From positions 1 through 14,644 of the forward strand of contig DATJQF010000037.1 of assembly GCA_035505995.1 (NCBI GenBank): DNA of 14,644 bases, written 5' to 3'. The stretch's first letter is position 1. The number at the start of each line of letters is the position of its first letter. A program made the position numbers and the translations under genes. Positions 6,648 to 13,119 of this stretch are shown one piece after another. The notes under the pieces are model-generated. The model saw only the letters and a program-made list of their open reading frames with translations, had not been told where the DNA came from and made no database searches. Origin of the DNA: DATJQF01 sp035505995. GTDB taxonomy: Bacteria > Bacteroidota > Bacteroidia > Bacteroidales > FEN-979.

Positions 6648-6655
6648 TATCTTTG
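6648..6655 (+). promoter_or_regulatory. Candidate Bacteroidota -7 box (TATCTTTG) for the cupin gene
   Basis: TATCTTTG matches the Bacteroidota -7 consensus TAnnTTTG and lies 40 bases before the cupin ATG. A TTTG at 6615-6618 is too far upstream (29-base spacer) to be a standard -33 box, so only the -7 element is convincing. Confidence 0.45.
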
Positions 6656-6695
6656 TTTTTTTATTTAGAACAAGATTAAATTAAATCTATGCGAT

Positions 6696-7055
6696 ATGAA
6701 AAACATGTTAATGAAAACTATGAATAAGCCGGATGAAGTTCGCACTTTCCCGAACGGAAAGGTCGAAATAGTGTCTATCGACGGAGTCACCTTCGGGAAA
6801 GGCACCTTCAACCCGGGCTGGAAATGGTCGGAATCGGTGAAACCGATCGCCAAGACCCACAGTTGCCAGCAAGCCCATACCAACTACCATCTTTCAGGTC
6901 GCCTTCATGTAGTGATGGACGACGGCACTGAGAAGGAATACGGACCCGGCGACATCGGGATCATCCCTCCGGGTCATGATGCCTGGGTGGTGGGAAAGGA
7001 ACCTGCGGTGATTATTGACATCACCGGGATGGAGCATTACGCCGAAAAATCATAA
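6696..7055 (+). CDS. Small single-domain cupin protein
   Basis: This 119-residue protein has a cupin core. Motif 1 lies at about residues 61-86 (HTNYHLSGRLHV, then the acidic stretch to YGPGD). Motif 2 lies at about 85-97 (GDIGIIPPGHDAW). Possible metal ligands are H61, H65, H71 and H94. The size and the GPGD...IPPGHDAW pattern resemble small stand-alone cupins of unknown substrate. Four in-frame ATGs (codons 1, 4, 6 and 9) could each be the start; the first is used here. No Shine-Dalgarno sequence is seen. It is a single gene between the repeat arrays and the convergent fusion gene, so the neighbours do not reveal its job. An enzyme role or a small-molecule-binding role is equally possible. 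Confidence 0.8.
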   Translation: MKNMLMKTMNKPDEVRTFPNGKVEIVSIDGVTFGKGTFNPGWKWSESVKPIAKTHSCQQAHTNYHLSGRLHVVMDDGTEKEYGPGDIGIIPPGHDAWVVGKEPAVIIDITGMEHYAEKS

Positions 7056-7082
7056 TACTTGCGGCAGCACCTTTCTCCCGGG

Positions 7083-10000
7083 TCAGTTGACCAGTCTCTT
7101 TTTATAATGGGTGTGAAGTAGGTCGTGTGCCTTGTCTCCCAGGGGCTCCCCTATGAAATTGGCATACACGTCCACTACTTCCGGATTCTCATGCGCCTTG
7201 CGGAGCTCCAGTCCGCTCTCCTCTGCGTATAGCGCCTGGATCCGCTTAAGCCGGATCTCCGGGTTGGTGGGGATCGGCTGTCCGCCGCCGCCCAGGCATC
7301 CTCCCGGGCAGGCCATGATCTCGATGAGGTGATATTCCGCCTTCTTATCCCGGACCGCCTGCAGGATCTTTTTGGCATTGGCCAGGCCATGTGCCACCGC
7401 TACCTTCAGCTCGAAGCCCTCGAGGAAATTCCACTCCGGCAGGGTGCCTTCCAAAACAAACGATGCTTCCTTGATCCCTTCCAGTCCCCTCACCGGCGTC
7501 ACTTCCAGGTTATTGAACGGAACCTCCCTCCCGGTGACCTTCTCATAAACGGTCCGCAGGGTGGCCTCCAGCACTCCCCCGGTTGCGCCGAAGATTACAC
7601 CTGCCCCTGTCGCTTTGCCCATCAGTGCATCGTAATGGTCGTTCGGCAGACTGGTAAAATCGATCCCTGCCTGGGTGATCATGATCGCCAGCTCGCGGGT
7701 GGTGAGGACATAATCCACATCCTTGAAGCCGCTGGAGCGCATCTCCGGGCGGTCCGCCTCGAATTTCTTGGCGGTACAGGGCATGATGGAGACCGTTACG
7801 ATATCTTCAGGCCGCAGTCCTTTTTTCTGCGCATAATAGGTCTTCGAAAGCGCCCCGAACATCTGCTGGGGCGACTTGCACGTGGACAGGTGGCTCAGAC
7901 TCTCGGGAAAAGTTTGCTCGAAGAACTTCACCCATCCCGGGGAACAGGAAGTGGTCATGGGCAGCACTACCGTCGGATCTTTATCCACCAGCGCCCGCTT
8001 GACCCGGTCCAGGAATTCAGCCCCTTCTTCCACCGTGGTAAGGTCGGCCGTGAAGGCCGTATCCATCACCGAATCGAAGCCGAGCCTGCGAAGGGCGGAG
8101 ATCAGCTTCCCGGTCACCCGTTTGCCGGGCTCGAATCCCAGGTCCTCGCCCAGGGCGATCCGAACGGCAGGAGCGGTCTGCACCACTACATGCTTCTTCG
8201 GATCGAAGATGGCCGTCCAGACCTCTTCAATGTAATTCTTTTCAACCAAAGCTCCCGTCGGACACCGGTCGATGCACTGTCCGCAACTGGTGCAGATCTC
8301 CTCGAACAGGGGTCGCCCGTGGAAGGTGGAGATCTTCATCTTTCCCCCTTTATAGGCCACCCCCACCGCGCTCACCCCCTGGATGAAGGTGCAGGTCCGG
8401 ACGCAGCGCTGGCACCGTATGCACTTGCTGTCGTCCTTCAGGATGGCCGGGGAATAATCGTCGATCGTGTATTTTTTCTCATGCACCAGGTCCAGGAACA
8501 TCGGATTGATGATCTTGAACTCGGAGGCCAGCGCCTGCAGCTCGCACTTGCTGTTCTTGTAACATTTCGTGCAGTCGGCATTGTGTTCCGACAGCAGCAG
8601 GTCGATCATGGTCTTCCGGGCGTTGCGGACCCGGATACTGTTCGTTTTGATCTTCATCCCCTGCTCGACCGGGGTGGCGCAGGAAGCCAGCAAGGTCTTC
8701 GACCCCTCCACTTCCACCAGGCAAACGCGGCAATTTCCCGCGATCTGAAGGTCCTTATGATAGCACAGCGTGGGAATATTGATCTTAAGCAAACGTGCGG
8801 CATCCAGGATCGAGGTACCTTCCTCCACATTGACCTCCAGTCCGTCGATGGTCAGGCCGATCTTGGCTTTTGTTTCCACCTCCTCGACCGGCACCTTATG
8901 GGCTTCGTATTTCTCCTCCACTTCATCCTGGGCCAGCTGCAGCGTGATGCCGACATGATCATAGAGATCCTGCCGCTTGAAGGTGAATTCCTTCAGGGCC
9001 AGCAGCTCTTCGGTGATGACATCGTTGCATACCGACAGGACCGCGCAGATCTCTTTCGGCTGGAACCCTTCGGCAAACCGGGGCATGGCAATGTCGTCCA
9101 TGTAGTTGATCAGGAGGCTGCGGTCGGCACTGTGCACGGAAGAGGCCAGGATGGAATACAGCGTGCTCATGATGGATTTGAACTGCAGCACGTCCATCTT
9201 CTGGTAATGGCTGAAAGTCTGGTTATTCTCCAGCGAAAGGATCCGGGCCGTGATCTTGTTCAGCATCTTTTCCCGGTACACCATCATGTATTCATGGATG
9301 ATCAGGTTGGTGCGGAAGGAAATGTGCTTCAGGGCGGCTTCATTCTTCGAGTACCACTCGAGCGGGTTGCTCTTCATGCGGGCCAGCAGGAACAGCAGCC
9401 GCCGCTTGATATGGTACCGGGGCGTAGGCGCCCAATCGAGGAGTTTCCGGGTAAGGGAGGAATCGACGTTCAGCTTCAGGTCGATGTACTTCACCATCCA
9501 GTAACGCTCGAAGGGCGGAGGCGTGATCTTCAGCTTGCCCATCAGGATCCGGAAAAAGATCCCCGGGTAGGCCAGGAGCCTCGGGATGAGGATCGGCTTC
9601 ACCGGTTCCCCCAGGTAATCGAGGGTGGCGATCTCGAACAGCTCCTTGTGCGTAGTGGAACCGTCAGGGCTGGCGGCATAGATGGCATAGGCGGGAAGCT
9701 GATCGCTTTTCCGGATGATCGTATACAGGATCTTGGTCAGGTCGTTGATGTGGATATACGAAACAGCCGATTCGCCTCGTCCGGCCAGCATGCGGCTGTC
9801 GTATCCGTGGGAGAGCCAGGTGGCCAGGAATTTATACAACGGCGGGTATTCGCACCAGTCGCTGAAGACGGCGGCGAACCGCACGATGGAGACCGGGAAG
9901 AACCGGGAGTTCTCCTTCAGGATCTCCTCGCCCCACTTCTTGGTCTTGGCATAGGAAAAATCGGCATCGGGCACGGTGGATTCCGTGATCCATTCGCCCG

Positions 10001-10397
10001 GAGTCGGAAAATTGCAGGCAGCCAGGGAGCTGGCAAAGATGAACCGCTTTACCTTGAGCGTCTTGGCAAGCTCGATGATATTCCTGGTTCCTTCGATATT
10101 GGTCCGCTGATAGGCGGTATTATCGGTATAATCGAAATCGTAGAAGGCGGCCAGGTGCAGGATGTAGTCCGCCCCGCCTTTCTTCTGGATCAGGTCCGTC
10201 ACCTCTTCCAGCCGTGAGGAGCCGGCAATATCCCACTGGATCCAGTGAATGTTCGGGTGATAATGGATCCCCGCCTCGCTGGCGGAACGCCGGGCAATCG
10301 CAAAGACCTGGAAATAGTCCTTGATGAAATCCATCATGTGCCGGCCGATAAAGCCGGAAGCCCCGGTGATGATAATGCTGGGCAGTTCAGTTTTCAT
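7083..10397 (-). CDS. SDR/epimerase - helical region - [FeFe] hydrogenase fusion protein
   Basis: One uninterrupted 1104-residue frame joins three parts. Residues 1-335 are an extended SDR/epimerase with the NAD(P) motif TGASGFIG (11-18) and Y149-x3-K153. Residues 340-505 are mostly helical with no cysteine cluster; RFAEGFQPKEICAVL loosely recalls RsbRD N-terminal regions, a weak match. Residues 512-1104 are a complete HndD/HydA-like [FeFe] hydrogenase. It has a [2Fe-2S] domain (C545, C556, C559, C573), a His-Cys [4Fe-4S] motif (H605, C609, C612, C618) and two ferredoxin motifs (C659-C669, C702-C712). The H-cluster motifs are TSCSPGW (816), MPCTAKKFE (872) and MACPGGCLGGGGQP (1028), with a small-subunit-like tail. 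The first H-cluster motif has Ser where TSCCPGW is usual. There is no methionine and no stop at the SDR-hydrogenase junction. The gene overlaps the upstream membrane-protein gene by 11 bases. The role is unknown: H2 sensing or H2-linked NAD(P) chemistry is possible. Confidence 0.88.
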   Translation of the reverse strand: MKTELPSIIITGASGFIGRHMMDFIKDYFQVFAIARRSASEAGIHYHPNIHWIQWDIAGSSRLEEVTDLIQKKGGADYILHLAAFYDFDYTDNTAYQRTNIEGTRNIIELAKTLKVKRFIFASSLAACNFPTPGEWITESTVPDADFSYAKTKKWGEEILKENSRFFPVSIVRFAAVFSDWCEYPPLYKFLATWLSHGYDSRMLAGRGESAVSYIHINDLTKILYTIIRKSDQLPAYAIYAASPDGSTTHKELFEIATLDYLGEPVKPILIPRLLAYPGIFFRILMGKLKITPPPFERYWMVKYIDLKLNVDSSLTRKLLDWAPTPRYHIKRRLLFLLARMKSNPLEWYSKNEAALKHISFRTNLIIHEYMMVYREKMLNKITARILSLENNQTFSHYQKMDVLQFKSIMSTLYSILASSVHSADRSLLINYMDDIAMPRFAEGFQPKEICAVLSVCNDVITEELLALKEFTFKRQDLYDHVGITLQLAQDEVEEKYEAHKVPVEEVETKAKIGLTIDGLEVNVEEGTSILDAARLLKINIPTLCYHKDLQIAGNCRVCLVEVEGSKTLLASCATPVEQGMKIKTNSIRVRNARKTMIDLLLSEHNADCTKCYKNSKCELQALASEFKIINPMFLDLVHEKKYTIDDYSPAILKDDSKCIRCQRCVRTCTFIQGVSAVGVAYKGGKMKISTFHGRPLFEEICTSCGQCIDRCPTGALVEKNYIEEVWTAIFDPKKHVVVQTAPAVRIALGEDLGFEPGKRVTGKLISALRRLGFDSVMDTAFTADLTTVEEGAEFLDRVKRALVDKDPTVVLPMTTSCSPGWVKFFEQTFPESLSHLSTCKSPQQMFGALSKTYYAQKKGLRPEDIVTVSIMPCTAKKFEADRPEMRSSGFKDVDYVLTTRELAIMITQAGIDFTSLPNDHYDALMGKATGAGVIFGATGGVLEATLRTVYEKVTGREVPFNNLEVTPVRGLEGIKEASFVLEGTLPEWNFLEGFELKVAVAHGLANAKKILQAVRDKKAEYHLIEIMACPGGCLGGGGQPIPTNPEIRLKRIQALYAEESGLELRKAHENPEVVDVYANFIGEPLGDKAHDLLHTHYKKRLVN

Positions 10398-10800
10398 TTA
10401 CCACAGGTTTGGTGTTAACGTAGTGAAGGTAAAGCCAGAGGATCGCGAGACCCATCAGGAAGTCGGCCACCCCTGAAAAAGCGACCATGAAAATATGGCT
10501 TTCAAAAATATAATAGGAAAGAAGAAAGATCGTGGCCATGAATTTTGCCGTGCAGGACAGGATGATCAGCTTGGCCGAACGGTCGAGATCCAGCGCGGCC
10601 ATGATATAGGCCAGGCTCACCACGATGTGAAAAACGCCGCCCTGGACGGCAAAGAATTTTTCGACCAGCTGGAACCCGAAATACTCGATCACCGGGATGG
10701 GCAGGACGATCAGCGATAATCCGAACCCAATGGAATGCAGCGCTACCAGCCAAAGCACCCATTTGAGCAGCCGGCCAGTTACGGAATGAGAAAGTTTCAT
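10387..10800 (-). CDS. Small integral membrane protein with four predicted helices, unknown function
   Basis: This 137-residue protein is not one I recognise. Hydrophobic stretches at about residues 13-36, 46-68, 76-97 and 102-127 suggest four transmembrane helices. Both ends are short and polar (MKLSHSVTGR at the start, NTKPVVNEN at the end). No cysteine pairs or histidine clusters suggest metal binding. Its last 11 bases overlap the start of the SDR-[FeFe] hydrogenase gene, so the two are very likely co-transcribed and translationally coupled. By inference it could tether the fusion protein to the membrane or act in the same process. DoxX-like or other four-helix families are alternatives that need a profile search. 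Confidence 0.8.
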   Translation of the reverse strand: MKLSHSVTGRLLKWVLWLVALHSIGFGLSLIVLPIPVIEYFGFQLVEKFFAVQGGVFHIVVSLAYIMAALDLDRSAKLIILSCTAKFMATIFLLSYYIFESHIFMVAFSGVADFLMGLAILWLYLHYVNTKPVVNEN

Positions 10801-10940
10801 AAAAGGGATGTTGGTGGAACCGGAACCTGTTTTCTCCCCGTCAATCCTGCGAGAGGGTAAAGTTAGAAATTATTTGGACACGACAGGATTGGATATTCCG
10901 ATTTTTATCACTTTCTTTGTCGTAACTCCCGACCTACCCG
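10801..10940. promoter_or_regulatory. Divergent intergenic region with inverted repeat CAATCCTG / CAGGATTG
   Basis: This 140-base gap separates the minus-strand membrane-protein/fusion operon from the plus-strand transporter gene, so both promoters should lie here. A perfect 8-base inverted repeat sits at 10842-10849 and 10884-10891, the arms starting 42 bases apart. On the minus strand TAACTTTA (10865-10858) is one mismatch from the Bacteroidota -7 consensus and lies between the arms. I see no NikR-type site and no riboswitch. Confidence 0.3.
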
Positions 10941-11645
10941 ATGATCCAGCTGCTTACCGGCATAGCTGCCAGCATGGCCCACGTCATTACCGGGCCCGAC
11001 CACCTGGCAGCCGTTACTCCTCTGGCGATCCAAAGCCGCAATCACGCGTGGAAGATCGGAGTTTCCTGGGGGATCGGGCATACGGTGGGCATGCTGCTGC
11101 TCGGGGGGCTCTTCCTCCTTTTCAAAGACCTGCTCCCCATCGACCGGATCTCCGCTCACAGCGAGATCATCGTCGGGGTGCTGCTGATCGCCATCGGGAC
11201 CTGGGCCATCTTCCGGGTTCAAAGCCATCGCTTCTCCCGGTACCACTTTCATCCGCATGTGCATTCCTCACCGGTACCCTATGTCCATATTCATCCGCAC
11301 TCTCATTCGGAGACCCACGAGCATCAGCATCCGCATGAGAAATCCTATCACCAGAATGCGTGGACGGCGCTGCTCGTCGGGATCGTGCATGGCCTGGCCG
11401 GGTTCAGCCACCTGCTGGTCATACTCCCGACGCTGGTTTTGCCGGGTATGACAGGCGCCGTGCTGTACCTGTGCGGTTTTGCCGCAGGAACCATCTTTAC
11501 CATGCTCACCTTTGCCTTTATCCTCGGATTCATCGCCGTGAAATCAAGCGAGCACAACAAGATCCGGTTCCTGAAAGGATTCAGCCTGGCCGGCGGGATC
11601 CTGGCCATCGCCGTCGGGATCCTCTGGATCGTCAAAAGCCTGTAA
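10941..11645 (+). CDS. Nickel/cobalt-type transporter with a histidine-rich loop (NicO/UreH-like)
   Basis: This 234-residue membrane protein has about six hydrophobic segments. The first holds AHVITGPDHLAAVTPLA (H14, D20, H21), similar to the metal-site motif of the NiCoT/UreH superfamily. A second conserved stretch is SWGIGHTVGMLLLGG (H47), and GIVHGLAGFSHLL (H150, H157) opens the second half, giving a two-part repeat. A loop at residues 96-137 has 14 histidines, fitting metal capture. The likely role is transport of nickel (or cobalt) across the cytoplasmic membrane. With a [NiFe] hydrogenase and its maturation protease nearby, nickel uptake is the best reading, but related RcnA-like proteins export metal, so direction is not settled. 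The last 14 bases overlap the end of convergent truA. Confidence 0.8.
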   Translation: MIQLLTGIAASMAHVITGPDHLAAVTPLAIQSRNHAWKIGVSWGIGHTVGMLLLGGLFLLFKDLLPIDRISAHSEIIVGVLLIAIGTWAIFRVQSHRFSRYHFHPHVHSSPVPYVHIHPHSHSETHEHQHPHEKSYHQNAWTALLVGIVHGLAGFSHLLVILPTLVLPGMTGAVLYLCGFAAGTIFTMLTFAFILGFIAVKSSEHNKIRFLKGFSLAGGILAIAVGILWIVKSL

Positions 11646-12396
11646 AAATCTCTTCGGGATATTTTATGGCGGCGAGGTACAGTCCGCACGCCGGAACCGA
11701 ATAACCGGCCGCCGACCGGTTCCTGCTGCGAATGATCGCTGCCAGATCTTTCCGGGTGATCTTCCCTCTGCCCAGGTCGATCAGCGTGCCGGTGATGGCC
11801 CGCACCATGTTACGGAGAAAGCGGTCGGCTGTGATCGTAAAAACCAGCAGGTTGCCCTCTTCCTTCCAACCGGCCTCCGAAAGGCGACAGATGTGGGTTT
11901 TTGCATCCGACGGGGATTTCACGAACGACGAAAAGTCGGAAACATGTAGCAGGATCCCGGCGCCGGCATTCATTTTTTCCAGATCGAGCCCGTGAGGATA
12001 ATAATAGGCCCGGCCTTCCAGGAAGGGATCCTTCTCCCTGAGCACAAGGTAGCGGTAAGTCCTTGATAATGCGCTGAATCGTGCATGGGCATCGGGTCTC
12101 ACCGGAACCACCTCCCGGATGCCGATATCTTTGGGCAGATAACCGTTCAGACTGAATACCAGCTTCTTGCACTTGTCGGGTTCCAGGGATCGGGGTAGAT
12201 CGAAATGGGCCCAGTACTCCAGTGCATGTACCCCCGTGTCGGTCCTCCCGGCCCCGGTCACCTCCGTTTCCGACTTCAGGATCACGGTAAGGGCATTCTC
12301 CAGGAGCGATTGGACGCTCTCGGCATTATGCTGCCGCTGCCATCCATGGTACCGGGTCCCGACAAAAGACATTCTGATGAAGTACCTGTGGTTCAA
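11632..12396 (-). CDS. truA: tRNA pseudouridine synthase A
   Basis: TruA converts uridines 38-40 of the tRNA anticodon arm to pseudouridine. The catalytic aspartate is D53 in GAGRTDTGVHA. The N-terminal YHGWQRQ and the later stretches VRPDAHARFSALSRTYRY and FTITADRFLRNMVRAITGTLIDLGRG are all diagnostic. At 254 residues it has normal length. The start used is TTG at 12396, because homologues begin a few residues before the RYF...YHGWQ region. The first ATG (12372) would cut into it. A perfect -7 box (12421-12414) lies 18 bases upstream of this TTG, which supports it. It is convergent and overlaps the transporter gene by 14 bases. This is a housekeeping gene with no functional link to hydrogen metabolism. 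Confidence 0.95.
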   Translation of the reverse strand: MNHRYFIRMSFVGTRYHGWQRQHNAESVQSLLENALTVILKSETEVTGAGRTDTGVHALEYWAHFDLPRSLEPDKCKKLVFSLNGYLPKDIGIREVVPVRPDAHARFSALSRTYRYLVLREKDPFLEGRAYYYPHGLDLEKMNAGAGILLHVSDFSSFVKSPSDAKTHICRLSEAGWKEEGNLLVFTITADRFLRNMVRAITGTLIDLGRGKITRKDLAAIIRSRNRSAAGYSVPACGLYLAAIKYPEEIFTGF

Positions 12397-12413
12397 AATG
12401 AAAGGATTTTTAG

Positions 12414-12421
12414 CAAAGATA
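12414..12421 (-). promoter_or_regulatory. Bacteroidota -7 box (TATCTTTG on the minus strand) for truA
   Basis: The minus strand reads TATCTTTG, a perfect match to TAnnTTTG. It ends 17 bases before the truA TTG start, so the leader would be very short. I found no good -33 TTTG upstream. Confidence 0.5.
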
Positions 12422-12521
12422 AAAATTAGAATCCGGCATTTCGTCTCTTTTTTACCCTGCCCTTTCCTGATTTTATTTAGATTTTATATAAATTCCCGGC
12501 CTGTTAAAAAAATCCCTCCAG

Positions 12522-12539
12522 TTGTTAATTTACTAACAA
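12522..12539. promoter_or_regulatory. Rex-like operator in front of hydCBA
   Basis: TTGTTAATTTACTAACAA is an 18-base palindrome one mismatch from TTGTTAANNNNTTAACAA, a form of the site bound by the NADH-sensing repressor Rex in several anaerobic bacteria. It ends 9 bases before the -7 box of the hydCBA promoter and covers the expected -33 region, where a bound repressor would block RNA polymerase. Control of an NAD(P)H-linked hydrogenase by the NADH/NAD+ ratio makes physiological sense. No rex gene is in the window. Confidence 0.5.
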
Positions 12540-12548
12540 AGAAAATCG

Positions 12549-12556
12549 TAATTTTG
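12549..12556 (+). promoter_or_regulatory. Bacteroidota -7 box (TAATTTTG) for hydCBA
   Basis: TAATTTTG matches TAnnTTTG exactly and lies 64 bases before the hydC ATG in an AT-rich 224-base divergent region (12397-12620). A GTTG at 12521-12524 could act as a -33 element, with a rather long 24-base spacer. Confidence 0.5.
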
Positions 12557-12620
12557 CACCGGAATTTAAAAACAGTTTTTCAGTTTTTTTACAGGATTAA
12601 TTACTCAAATTTCCATAATT

Positions 12621-13091
12621 ATGGCCAATCACAATAATAATCACCTCATTCAGGAACTGGTCACCAAGCACGGGAAAGAAAGGACCAGCCTGATGCCGAT
12701 CCTGCAGGGTGTAGTGGAAAGGAACAACTACCTCTCCGACCAGGACATGACGGAAATCGCCAAAGAACTGGATCTTTCCGCCGCCCAGGTTTACGGGACC
12801 GCAACCTTCTACTCGTTCCTCGATACCATGCCCCGCGGCAAGTATGTGATCCGGGTATGTAAAACGATCTCGTGCGACATGCATGGCAAGAAACAGATCA
12901 TCAATACGATCGAAAACATGCTCAAGATCAAGGTCGGCGAAACTTCCCAGGACAAGAAATTCACGCTGCTGGAAACGAACTGCCTCGGCTGGTGCCATAA
13001 GGGACCGTCGATGCTCATCAACGACGAGGTGTTCTCGGAGCTCACGCCCGACAGGATCCATGAGATCATCGCCGATTATATTCACAAATAA
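12621..13091 (+). CDS. hydC: NuoE-like [2Fe-2S] subunit of trimeric [FeFe] hydrogenase (HydC/HndA)
   Basis: This 156-residue protein has normal length for NuoE/HndA. An N-terminal helical part leads into a thioredoxin-like domain with the four cluster ligands C80, C85 (CKTISC), C121 and C125 (CLGWC), followed by HKGP. The stretch VYGTATFYSFL (residues 58-67) is typical of the family. The subunit carries a [2Fe-2S] cluster and works with the NuoF-like subunit in exchanging electrons with NAD(P)H. It is the first gene of hydCBA; hydB starts 28 bases after its stop. The ATG lacks a Shine-Dalgarno sequence. A Rex-like operator and a -7 box lie upstream. Complex I NuoE is the alternative, but the hydrogenase hydA two genes on decides for the hydrogenase. 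Confidence 0.93.
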   Translation: MANHNNNHLIQELVTKHGKERTSLMPILQGVVERNNYLSDQDMTEIAKELDLSAAQVYGTATFYSFLDTMPRGKYVIRVCKTISCDMHGKKQIINTIENMLKIKVGETSQDKKFTLLETNCLGWCHKGPSMLINDEVFSELTPDRIHEIIADYIHK

Positions 13092-13119
13092 TTACCTGAC
13101 CCTTTAATATAACCACGAT

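Noticed and set aside
8860..8900. A separate hydrogenase start (GTG codons near residues 502-507 of the fusion) that would split the gene in two.
   Set aside because: There is no stop codon, no gap and no ATG, and no candidate GTG has a well-placed ribosome-binding site. An internal start cannot be excluded but is not needed.
7329..10217. A 962-codon open frame antisense to the fusion gene.
   Set aside because: Its translation looks like arbitrary sequence, while the minus strand carries well-defined SDR and [FeFe] hydrogenase motifs throughout.
10801..10940. A nickel/cobalt or cobalamin riboswitch before the transporter.
   Set aside because: No conserved box or nested stem pattern of either class is visible in 140 bases; the one inverted repeat has a 34-base spacer and no known counterpart.
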